In this document: positions 54,509-64,000 of the stretch, piece after piece
How positions within the stretch are numbered: the stretch's first letter is position 1
Layout of the letters: each line of letters begins with the position of its first letter
Assembly (NCBI GenBank): GCA_021527695.1
Contig: JAKFAO010000003.1
Span: 1,302,001-1,366,000 of the forward strand
Reading direction: 5' to 3'
DNA: 64,000 nt
Source of the DNA: Naematelia aurantialba
Lineage: Eukaryota; Basidiomycota; Tremellomycetes; Tremellales; Naemateliaceae
Made by a program: the position numbers and the translations under genes
Notes under the pieces: generated by a model
What the model was told of the DNA's origin: nothing
Seen by the model: the letters and a program-made list of their open reading frames with translations, nothing else
Database searches by the model: none

Positions 54509-55237
54509 TCTCTCCTAGATTGCCCGACAAGCGACCGCCAAGACTGCGGATACAGTATCAGAATCGCCCGTCTGTGGATCCCCGTGAGCAATCGGGCCGA
54601 GTGAACAGTGGAGATGCGGAGGTCAAAAGATGGTCCAGCAGACAAGGACCGGACCGGCTAATGTCACACTGGAGAACAGTGATGTGCTCATGATATTTCA
54701 GTATATAGACCCATGTTGGGCGAATCCCACCTATCTTCGGTCATAGGATCGTGAAAACGTCGCATCCCGTCTGATCTGCGCAACTAAGCACGATACCGCC
54801 TAGTCAGTAGGAAGGTGGGGGACCACTTCCGAATCCTGGGTGCTGAAGTTTTTGCTTTTTGGCGCTATTTGCTTTTTGCTTTACTCGAACGAGATTGTGG
54901 ACAATACTGTCACCTGAGCTCCATCCCTTACCCTCAGAGCATGTCCTCCCACAGACACCGGGCAAACACATTGCTGCCTCGCACTCGGTCCACCACACAA
55001 GCATGAACGACGAGGTTCGACTCGTGTTGTTGTCCGCCCTTTTGTTCAAACTCTCAGTGGCGGAAACCTCCACCTTTCCTGACCGCGCTCGAGCCTTTTG
55101 TCTGGTATGACCGTCCACTTTCAGCCCCGCCCATCATCTCGCCCCAGTCGTTAATTTTGCTAGCTACTCTGGTAATCAGACCGTTTTATCTGACATTGAT
55201 TGTGATCTCGCCCTAGCCTCTCTGCAGCTCCGGGGCG
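54509..55237. promoter_or_regulatory. Divergent PFK-2 / phosducin-like promoter region
   Basis: This 729-bp head-to-head spacer holds no gene. TATATAG at about 54703 is a possible TATA element, and a TTTTTGCTTTTTGG stretch lies at 54848-54861. No repeated operator-like motif stands out. Confidence 0.4.
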
Positions 55238-56709
55238 ATGTCGAACCTCGAACAATCCGCTCTGGACGGGAACCTGTTTCGGCCGCGCACTCACTCTCCC
55301 GGTCGATCACCCACACCATCGACCCCCTCGCCGACGCCGACAGATGACGAGCTGGGCTCTGACCTCTCTCGACCTGCGTCTCCACACGAGTATGGCTCAC
55401 CGTTGCCTGCTGCTTCGGACACGGCGCACACGGGGCCGAAGGGCGTGATCTCTGACCGACGGGCGCATGCAGCGGCCGTCCGCGAGGAGAGACAACGGCG
55501 CGTCCGCGCTGTCGTTCGCGAGCGGGCACGGGTGGCGATCGTAGCTCCCACAGCACACGAGAGCGCTCAGTCCGCGGCAGCGGCGGCGGCATCAGCGGCG
55601 GCCGAGGACGAGGAGCTGCTGATTCATTCTGCGATGCAGAGTGAGGAGGAGGTGCGAGCGTGGAGAGAGCGCAGATTGCGAGAGCTGCAGGGACACGCGC
55701 GTGGTGGCGACGAGGACGAAGTGGCCTCAGAGACACGTAAGAGCGGGGGATGGATCGGGGGTGCGAGGGGAGGCGGCGGCGGCGGTGGAGGAGGAGGAGG
55801 AGGAGGCAGGGACAAAGGCGGGTTGAGGGAGGTCGGCCAGGAAGGGTTCGTGGCTGCTGTGGAGAGACCAGGATGGGTCGTGGTGCTCATCTACGAACCC
55901 GTACGTCCCTGGTTCTCTTGTATCTGCGTCCCCAACCCAGACCCATCCGCCGCCCGCTACTTGTTTTTGCACCTCACATCCTCACATCGCCCCCTTGCCC
56001 TCAGTACACGATGGACTCTCCGGGGGCCGTGCTGGATTCCCACTGACGTGATATTCTGCAGACAATCCCGCGCTGCCAGCCGCTGCTCGCGTCCTTACTC
56101 CACCTGGCGCTTTCGTCCCCCTCCAGCCCTGCTTCAGCGTCGGGCGCCTTGGGAGATCCCGACCCCGTGCTATTTCTCCGAGCGCGCGCCACGAGCCTCG
56201 CCTTCTCGCTGCGCCCCAAACGCCAATATACTGGAGGCGGCGATTCCCACCACGGCCGCGGGCGCGGTGGTACCGGGGGCGATGAAGACGACGGTGACGA
56301 CGGTGACGACGGCTTGGACGAAGAGGACGCACAGGAGCCAGACCCGGACGTCCTGCCTACGTTGTTGGCATATCGCGATGGCGAGTTGGAAAGGACGTGG
56401 GTCAGGGTCGACTGGGATATGGGTGAAGACGGGGTGTACGGTTTGTTGAAGCGGTATGTCTACCTGCCCCATCTGCGGTCTCTTGGCTCCTATCCGTCTG
56501 TCTCTCTGTCCACCTGTCCACTGTCCACGTGTCTAGGTGTCTTTAGTCTCTACGTGTCCAGATGCGTTTCACTCTCGCCGCACTCTGTACCACCCATCTC
56601 GACATCACATCCCACCTCTAACCCGGCGCTCACCACTGACGCGTGCAGGGAGGGGATTATCCAGCCCAGCAATCAAGATCACAATGACGATGGGGACGAT
56701 GATCTTTGA
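55238..56709 (+). CDS. Phosducin-like protein (PLP1-type) with poly-Gly and acidic insertions
   Basis: Thioredoxin-fold co-factor of the CCT chaperonin, acting in tubulin/actin or G-beta folding. The ATG at 55238 starts a Ser/Pro-rich N-terminus (PTPSTPSPTPTDDE). The helical segment EEEVRAWRERRLRELQ is followed by REVGQEGFVAAVERPGWVVV, LIYEP|TIPRCQPLLASLLHLALS, which match the phosducin-like VxxVTxAS...WVVxHLYKxxxxxCxLL pattern. DPDPVLFLRARATSLAF, DVLPTLLAYRDGELERTWVR and VYGLLKR|EGII complete the fold. Two unusual inserts occur: a run of about 13 Gly (around 55768-55808) before the Trx domain, and an Asp/Gly-rich loop inside it (about 56260-56350). The stop is TGA 56707-56709. The intron at 55900-56060 and the last intron are inferred. 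Confidence 0.8.
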
Positions 56710-57508
56710 CCGTACAAAGTCTCCTCAAAGTATCTATGTGCGCGCCCCGGTGGCGCGTTTCCTTGTATGCATGTTGTACTACCCGTGTCTGTTCAGTGCA
56801 CGTACTCGAGTACATGCAGTCGCGACTCCCCTCCCCGCGGACAGCTGGTGTCCGCCATCACCGCAGCCCGACAGTTTAGGTGTTTGGCCCGACGACACCC
56901 GAGGCCAAACAAACGCTGTAGTAGACGAGACGGACGTGCACTGGGCGACGACGTTCGAGACGCCGCGAGTCGGCGAGGCGGCACGACGGCCACCGGCTGC
57001 TGATACTACTGATGTCTTATCGATGCATGCTAATTGAACATTTCCACAGAACCGTAGATAATCACGACAGCGCCGCCTGGTTCCATACCACGGCGCGATC
57101 GTAGAGTAGATCAAATGGACATCCGGGACACACTGCTGGCGTGGCTGGCGGACAGTGAAAGAGAAGAATTGAAATGCTTGTTTGCTGGTCAGAGCCGCAT
57201 CAGGCTTAGGCGTAGTACAAGTCGGCATCGAAGTAGGCGCTAGGCATTGAACGCGGACGACACGGAGCAATTTTGGGTCCAATGGTGTAACCTGGAAAAT
57301 GTGAATGGACCCCAGCCATTGTCGAGAAAGACGGAATTCTTGATCAAGTTGGCCAATGCATAGTTCATGAGAGCGTAGCTTCAATGCATCAGCACACGGA
57401 AATCTACATGTCCAGACGAACAGCATCAGGAGCATTGTTCTCCCGAACGACGTGCTTCAGGTTGACGGGCCTCCACTCACTGATGGATAAAACGAGATGG
57501 TGATATGA
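56710..57508. other. Convergent spacer, no gene
   Basis: This 0.8-kb region lies between the phosducin-like gene (+) and LAMMER kinase (-) stop codons. A 219-codon minus-strand frame (56779-57435) has no recognisable domain and poor codon pattern. I treat it as chance. Confidence 0.5.
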
Positions 57509-60360
57509 TCAGGGCGGTGGAGGAACGTCCAGAGCCAGGTATGGATGCCTCAACGCGCTCGTCACTGTTATCCGAGTATCTGGGTCAAAGTCGAGCAGTC
57601 GAACAATCAGGTCTAGGAAGAGCTGGTTGTGTTTGCTGTTAGGCACGATGATCTCTGCTCGCCAGTCAGTCACAACATCTACGCTGTAGTCGCCGGGCAG
57701 GCTGAGATAGGCTATAAGCGATACGCACCTTTGAGTGTTTTCAGACTTTTGACGTATTTACGACTAGATTTTGATACGCTCGGATTGGGGAAATCGACCT
57801 TGAGACCCTTGAAAAACTCTGGCTTCTTTGCACGGCCTCGCTCGACCATTCGTTGTGGCATCTTGCCCATGACGATCTCCATCATGGCCAAGTGTTCAAG
57901 ATTATCGTGTGTCTGAAACAGTGCTTCCCCCGTATAAAATTCAACGAGAATGCAGCCAATCGAGAACAGGTCGCAAGGGTACGACCATGGTAGACCTGAG
58001 GGATCAGCACCAATCGCCAATGCGGCTTGAAAGTGGGAGGAGTGGGAGGAAGAGGGTACAAGAGGTGACAAGAGGGGACAAGAGGAAAAGGAATCAGAGG
58101 GGACAAGTGGGGACGAGGGGTGTCTGCTCACCCAGTATGATCTCCGGGGCGCGGTAGTGACGCGTGCTAACTACAGACGAGTGGTATTCACTCTCGAAAG
58201 TTGCTGAACCAAAGTCGATCAGACGAATCTCGGTGTTGCGCAATATGCGTTTCGCCTTGGAGCCCTTGACCTGCTCAGAGTCAGAGATACCCGGGACAGA
58301 CAGCACTCACCCTTGGCCCAGCTTGCCGTGCTTCGTTTGAACACAACAAGATATTTTCGGGTTTCAAGTCGGTATGAACCAGCTTGAGCGAGTGTAGGAC
58401 TATTCCTCGTCAGCTCGGGCCACCCTTGAGTCCCCGTGAAAAGTGTCACTGACAAGCGACGGATTTTAATAATGACCGTGCAAAGTCCTGGATGTGTCGT
58501 TCGGGGAAGGGTGCAAACGCGTTTTGCTTGAGAAAGTCGAAGACGCTCATGCCATACAACTCTGAGACGATACACGGATGATTCCGGTAATCAAAGTACT
58601 CGTCAAGATGGATGCATTTGCTGCGCGGCGTCAGCACTCGTCTTGAGCCAAGTCGTAAACGACCCACTTGTCATTGCGAGGGTCATTGCGCTTGAGGGTC
58701 TCGAGCACGCGAATCTCGATTTTGCTGGCGTCGCGATACTTCTGCACTGCCCGGATCACCTTGATAGCGACTTTCCGCCTTGTCTCAATATGCCGAGCCT
58801 CGACGACCTTGCCAAAAGTCCCTTGGCCCAACAACCGCACGATGCGGTCTAGGCACATCAATGACCACCCTTCGTCGCAGACTGCAGTGAGACTCACACT
58901 TTCCAGCTATAACGTCATCAGGAGTGACGATATAGTGGCCTTCAGCATCGTCCCAGCCCGGCTGCCCCGGGCCTGTGGCTGCTGGGTTTTGCTTGGGCGT
59001 GGGAAGCGGTTGTACATGACTCGCCTGGTCACGAGTCAGCGCACATACCGGGCATGGATATGGGAGCAGGACTGACGACAGAAGTCTTAGCCTTTGCCTT
59101 TTTGACGCTGCCCGCGTCGGACACTTCGTCGATCTTGCGCTTCTTGATACTTCCACTGGCAGTGAGGCTCGCGCTACCGTTTGCGCTGTATCCATTGGCG
59201 GCTGCCATGGCATTGGCCTCTGCTGCGGCTTGTGCCCTGGTGCGTTTTCTTGGCGGCGGGGGTACGGCAGGACTCTCGCTGTCGTTGATGACGAGAACTT
59301 CCCTCTTCTGGCCCACCGAGTCATATGTATGCTCGAGCGTGTATCCGTTTGTCTTGAGCGCCGACTTGCGGCGGGAGGAAGAGGTAGACACGGTCTGGGA
59401 CGTGGACGGAGTGACGATGGCCGATCCATCGCCTGCGGCTTTACGTCGCGGTGGCATATCGCCAGGATTAATGGGCGGGGATTGGGAGTAGTGGAAGCGG
59501 AGCGGTGGGGGGATGTGTAGCGGTGATTCGCGGTACGCGGAGCTTGGAGGAGGGAGGTACGGCGGTGCCGAAGGATAGGAGGATGATGACACAGAAGGCG
59601 AAGCTGGGCGAGAAGTGCGATATGGGTTTGGTCCTGGGACCGAAGGGGGTTCGACCAAGGGGCTGGAATAGTAGGGCCGTCCGAGATGGTCTCTGGGATC
59701 GAGCGAGGGTAGCGGTGGTGGCCAGAGGTGGTGCTGATTGGGGAGCAAGGACGCGGTGAGAGGAGGGTGGGGCGATCGCAAGCCTCGTTCGCCGATGGAG
59801 GAGCTTGAGCTCGCCGAGACGGGATAGGCCGGGTGCCCTGCGTAGACTGCGATCTGCGAGGGGCTCTGGCGAGTGCTCGAGTGTGAGAGCTGCTGCACGC
59901 TGCTTGACGAGCGGCTCGAGGCTAGAACGGGCGCCTGGAGGCCGTAAGGGGAGTGTAGCGAGGGGGCGGGGTACGCTGCGTACGGGTTGGCGGGTATTCT
60001 TATCGCAGGGATGTTGGAGCCTCGGGCGAGCTCGCCGACCGGCGGGGGCAGCAGGAAAGCGCTATTTCGTCGGCCTGTAGGCTGCAGAGGCGGCGGCGGT
60101 GCCTGCTGCTGCTGTTGGTGCGAGTGCGGGTATGGGTGGGGCTGCTGGTGCTGCTGGTGCTGCTGGTGCTGCTGGGAGGGCTCGGACGGCAGCACGAGGG
60201 GAGGGGATAGCGGGGCAGGGTACTCGTAAGCGAGGGGCGAGGTGGTGGTGGTGGGGTATCGCAGACGAGTTGTGGTGGAGGACGAGGACGAGGACCCGGT
60301 CCGATGGTGGTGGTAGACGTGGTGGTGGTGGTACTGCTGATACGGGTGCGATGAGTCCAT
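57509..60360 (-). CDS. LAMMER (CLK/Kns1-type) dual-specificity kinase
   Basis: Kinase of the CLK family, acting on SR splicing factors and, in yeasts, on TORC1-linked signalling and cell aggregation. The ATG at 60360 starts a disordered N-terminus of about 440 residues with His runs, Gln/His repeats near 60110-60180 and many Ser/Pro. It has a basic stretch, KKRKIDEVSDAGSVKKAKAK, that looks like a nuclear signal. The kinase domain runs GHYIVTPDDVIAG, RIVRLLGQGTFGKVVEARHI, KVAIKVIRAVQKYRDASKIE, CIVSELYGMSVFDFLKQN, LVHTDLKPENILL, IRLIDFGSATFESEYHSSVV, STRHYRAPEIILG and DLFSIGCILVEFYTGEALFQ. The LAMMER motif is present as EHLAMMEIVMG (57865-57897), with Ile replacing the usual Arg. The end ALRHPYLALDVPPPP precedes TGA 57509-57511. 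Confidence 0.95.
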
Positions 60361-61704
60361 AAGGACGGGGCCGGCAAGGAACCCTTTTGTGGTCTTCTAT
60401 CCCTTGTTCTTCCTCGACGACGACGGCGACGGCGGCGACGACGATGACGGGGACGAGGGCGGGGACGAAGACGAGGACGAGGACGAGGCCAGGAGGTACG
60501 CTACGTACGACGACGACGATCGGAATGACAGCGACTGGGGTCGCTATCCTGGTACGGCCGTCGCTTGCGAAATGCAAATGCGGCGACGACACTGGGGCGC
60601 GGCTGCACGCACCGCCCACAAGACGACGTCAACAACTGCAAGCAAGCCGAGCACCAGCGAACGCAGCGAGAGGTGCTGCACAGGGCAGGGTGGCCCGACA
60701 GACAGGACGAGGAAAGATAAAGGTGGCCCGTAGAGACGGGGAGGAAGGGGGAGACTGAGGCGAGAGGCAGAGCGAGCGAGAGAGGGGGGGGGGTTGAACG
60801 GCGCTTCGGTCTTCCTCTTGCAAGTTGGCGCCCGTTTTGCCCCCCTCGTTCTGCCTCTGCTCTCTTTTCACGCCGTCTCTGTCGACGCTTTCAGCAACGA
60901 CACTCTATCGCTCGCCGTGCCACGATCGCACCCGTCGCAGTACACACACCACCGCAACTTGCATGCATCGACGTAGACAGACAGCGCAACAAGGACGCGC
61001 GCCAGCTTCGCGTTCCCAGACCCACATTTCCCCTCCCCCCCCTTGGTACTACCTGGGGCCGTACTTGGTTGTCCTTGCGCATAGATCCGCGTGCAGCGCA
61101 GCCCACCTCTGCCACTACAGACTGCAAACTAGCCTTTGACCATCTCTGCAGCCAGCCTGTCATGTACGACCACGTTCGCTCGACCATGTAACGGCCCACC
61201 CCGCCACGTATGAACCGTACAATCAGTCATCTTCCCCTCGACTGTGTGGAAAACGTCCACTGATACTGCCTTTGTCACACTTTTCATCATGCATTCCTAC
61301 GCCCGACGCCCGTCTGCCCAAGGGAGCAACGGGGGCCAAGGGAGATAGAGAGGGGGCAAAGAGGCAAGCAAGGGGTTCACCCCCCCTCCGTTGTTGCGCC
61401 AAATGGGCAACTGCGCCTGAAAACGAATGTAAAACGCACCCGCACGCGCAGCAAGTCCGACGCAAAAGACAATGTGGCAGTCTGTCTGCTCTGCAGGGCT
61501 CTTACCCACGCCTCTACCTGCTTTGTTCACCATCCCAACTGACTGTCTCTAGTCCAAGCATTGAATGGTGCTGATGAGAGTAGCCCGGGATGCATGCGCG
61601 CAACAGTGGTCTATGCATCTACCCAATATGTACAGCGGAACACGCGCCCATCCAGAATGAAACGTACAGCTACAACATGCACAGGTAGAAATGCAGGATA
61701 TATG
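60361..61704. other. LAMMER kinase upstream region and kinesin 3' region
   Basis: No gene is supported in this 1.3-kb spacer. A GAC/GAG trinucleotide-rich tract at about 60413-60490 lies 50-130 bp upstream of the kinase start, probably in the 5' leader, and minus-strand frames remain open across it. G and C runs occur at 60785-60794 and 61035-61046. Confidence 0.5.
60413..60490. repeat. GAC/GAG trinucleotide-rich tract
   Basis: Mixed GAC, GGC, GAT and GAG triplets run for about 78 bp, within the probable 5' leader of the LAMMER kinase. On the kinase strand it reads as GTC/CTC. Confidence 0.6.
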
Positions 61705-64000
61705 TCAATGCCGGCTCGCTGAAATCACCGTCATCCATTCAGTCAGTTCTTTGAGCGACGCAGCCTGCAGGATATAAGAGTTTGTGGGCGTGAAGATCGT
61801 AAATCCATGACGGCGCTGCAATCCATCAGTTCTGGACCAAGCACCAATCAGGACAAGAACATACGCCGAGAAGCACCTCCACATCCGGGCTAGCGGTTAC
61901 GCTTGATTGAGAGAGGTTGATTATCAGGGCCTCACGCTCAGATGGCGTGGGATGGACGTGCAGATATGGCCTAGACCCATGGCATGAGCATGTTGTTCAA
62001 CTTGCATTTGAGACTCGAAGAGTGGCAGATTCCAATTTGCGTGAGGCAGTAAGAGAGGCAGAGTCCAACTTGCACTTCTAACAGGAGGTAGCGGAGTGCC
62101 GAATTTGCACGTCAGACAGGAGGGGGGGAGGTCTAACCTGCACGATGGCGAGGCAGAGAGGGAGGACGTGCTTACCGGCGAAGCACAAAATGCAGCTTGT
62201 CCCACTGGTTCTGCTGAGAATCTCGTAACAAATACAACCATCCCGCCTTGACGACACTTTCGCTGTCCCGAGTCAGCCGAATCTCACGGTCCCTGCAACA
62301 CGCAACACCGGGGTCTCACACCGCAGCTGCAGGACTTACACGGCTGGCTGTAGTGCGACTTTGGGCGCCATCTTTGGCGCCAGTTCCGGCACCAGCTTTC
62401 TCAGCTTGGTCGCTACTGCCTCTTCTTCCTTTGACGCTTTCCGCACATCGATCTGAGTCCGTCAGGCCCATACCGTCGGTTCAAGCGTTCAAGCTCACAA
62501 TCACCCGATGCTCCAGTTCTCGCTGCCACAGGTCCACACAGCGTTTCACCAGTTCCTCTCTGCGTTCTATCCCCATATCCGCCGCGTCGATCCCGCCCAA
62601 CATCTCCAGCACGGCCTTCGTAGCTTGCACATCTGCCAGCCCTTTCTCTGTCCGCTTGAGACGCGCAAAGTCTTCCAAGAGTGTAAGGCTTCTAGGCTGC
62701 CACCCGTCCAGAATTTCCTCCCCTTGGACGTGTTTCTTCGCCGTGTCCAGTCGCCATAAATCCGCTGCTGACTGCGCCAGAGGCGGGGCGAGGTCGAGCG
62801 AGTATACCGAAGTGAGACTGTGGTAGGTCTTCTCTGACGAGAAGAACGAACGAATGGATGATCGTTTCGCGTCTCGGCCGAGAATTCTCACAGGGATATC
62901 AAGGTGAAACACAGCAGGCTCGTCGAGAGTCTCCATCTCCACCAGCCAGGTAAGCCGGACAATGACTTTATGATCTGACGGGGTACGCTTGTCAAGGTGA
63001 GCAGAGTGATGCGCCGCGGTATCCCAGATTCCACTAGCACGTAAGATGGAAGTCCCGTCGGCGAGGAACGACACATCTTGTGTTGTCAGGCGCAACTCGA
63101 CAGCCGCTTTGCTGACCGATGCAAGCTCGCTCGCCCGGCTGGAAACCCGAAGTTGAGAGGTAGTGACGTGCTCCATCCTCATCCACGGCAGCGACTTGCC
63201 GGATGAGTGCGTCAAGGTGATGTCGAGCCGCCTTTGGACTCCCTGATGAAGCTGGAACGTATCATCCAGGACCTCGGTTGGGAAGTAATCCCCGTCGCTC
63301 GACAACTCGAGGACCTGTATTGAAGCCAGGATGTCGTGATGCTCGTGCCCGACAAAATCCGTTTCACACCGCCTCATGGCAGGCTTGTCCCCATTCGGAC
63401 GCAGCGGCGTGCTGGGTGCCAACACAGAGTTTGAGCTCTCCCGATTCCGATCGAACCTCTCCAGTCTCTCGAGGTATTCTGGCCGGACTTTGGCAAACAA
63501 GTCGATCGAAGCATAGTTGGTTTGTAGATGCGAAATCATCTCGGACGTGACATCAACAGTGACTGATCGTTTCATGGTGAGGTGTGCGACCGAAGATTGC
63601 GTGAGATCAACCTGTGTGGAAGTGTATGTATCTTCCGAAGTTATGCTAGGACCGACAAGAGATGACAGGCGTGTTTGCGCATGTACGCTTGCAAAGTCGA
63701 CCGAAGACAGCCCTTTGACACCTTCAACCATGAGGACAAACGTCAATCGAGCGCCTGGTGAGACTGGGTACAGCAGCGGATGTCGACCCGACTCGGGCGT
63801 CGCTACTCCAGAAGTTACGGGGGTCGAGCAGCTGAAGCCAACCCGACAGGATCCGATCGCCTCCATAGTGTACGGACTCATTATCGGGATAGTCACGGTG
63901 TGGGAGAGCTGAGTCGCGAGAAGTTTGAGGGAAACTCGGGCTGAACCCACGAAAGAGAGGAAGGGCGGGGGATCTTCGGTGAAAGTCGCTTGGAGGCGGA
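61705..64000 (-). CDS. Kinesin-3 (Unc104/KIF1-type) C-terminal region with PH domain, 5' end beyond window
   Basis: C-terminal half of a plus-end-directed cargo motor. The motor and FHA domains would lie beyond base 64000. The long exon ending near 62496 contains the DUF3694/KIF1 region: HEHHDILASIQVLELSSDGD, YFPTEVLDD, TFQLHQGVQRRLDITLTHSS, GKSLPW. It continues KVIVRLTWLVEMETLDEPAV, FHLDIPVRILGRDAKRSS, GIERREELVKRCVDLWQREL. Following exons give IDVRKASKEEEAVATKLRKL and a PH domain: SESVVKAGWLYLLRDSQQNQ, WDKLHFVLRRPYLHVHPTP, RRHGFTIFTPTNSYILQAAS, LKELTEWMTVISASRH before TGA 61705-61707. The final PH Trp (TEWM) is present. Four exons are traced. The organisation is typical of kinesin-3 vesicle and endosome motors. 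Confidence 0.9.

Noticed and set aside
56779..57435. A 219-codon minus-strand open frame between the phosducin-like gene and the LAMMER kinase
   Set aside because: Its composition is Cys/Arg-rich and unlike neighbouring genes, with no recognisable motif.
1..64000. tRNA, rRNA or transposon sequences
   Set aside because: No GGTTCGAAT-type T-arm with a matching acceptor stem, no rRNA-like block, and no reverse transcriptase, integrase or transposase motif was found in any frame.

Overview
The window is nuclear DNA of a fungus, most likely a basidiomycete yeast. Genes are compact but intron-rich: mostly short introns with GTNNGT-type donors, CTGAC-like branch sites a few bases before a CAG/TAG acceptor, and a GC-leaning third codon position. 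The protein set is eukaryotic and fungal (kinetochore, condensin, GET pathway, LAMMER kinase, urease accessory factor). A tremellomycete or a related basidiomycete lineage fits best, but nothing here fixes the order. I see no transposons, tRNA or rRNA genes, and no CRISPR arrays. All assignments come from reading translated exons; most exon borders are my own reconstruction.

Layout: 1-10 kb holds the 3' part of a GH5 glucosylceramidase/steryl-glucosidase-like enzyme (+), then three minus-strand genes: mitochondrial acetylornithine aminotransferase (ARG8), cystathionine beta-synthase (CYS4) and the kinetochore protein NUF2. NUF2 is divergent from the condensin gene YCG1 (10.3-15.0 kb, +). Next come UreG with a histidine-rich N-terminus (15.7-17.8 kb, +), a small paired-Cys/His protein (18.2-19.4 kb, +), GET4 and RPS11 (minus), and TCF25/RQC1 (+), which is divergent from RPS11. 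25.7-32.4 kb holds two minus-strand genes (a large Ser/Thr-rich single-pass membrane protein; a protein with a carbohydrate-binding-like N-terminus and DM9 repeats), separated by a minisatellite-rich spacer. 34-40 kb holds an IMA1-type nuclear envelope protein (+), a YCII-domain protein (-) and a fasciclin-domain GPI-type protein (-). 41-50 kb holds the F-box/WD40 protein CDC4 (-), a possible KxDL-like small protein (-), L-2-hydroxyglutarate dehydrogenase (+) and a four-TM protein (+). 50-64 kb holds tubulin cofactor C (+), 6-phosphofructo-2-kinase (-), a phosducin-like protein (+), a LAMMER kinase (-) and the C-terminal half of a kinesin-3 (-, cut by the window end).

Functionally these are mainly housekeeping genes, not one pathway cluster. 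Loose themes are chromosome segregation and cell cycle (NUF2, YCG1, CDC4, and the tubulin-fold factors TBCC and phosducin-like), amino-acid and sulfur metabolism (ARG8, CYS4), and translation quality control (RPS11, TCF25). No clear undescribed multi-gene system is visible. The observations most worth checking are: a fructose-2,6-bisphosphatase active-site His-to-Ser change, implying a kinase-only PFK-2; a 7-nt micro-exon in L-2-hydroxyglutarate dehydrogenase; a five-copy 15-bp array directly upstream of UreG; forkhead-like and MCB-like motifs in the NUF2/YCG1 divergent promoter; a CBS enzyme without its Bateman module; and the CBM-like plus DM9 domain combination.
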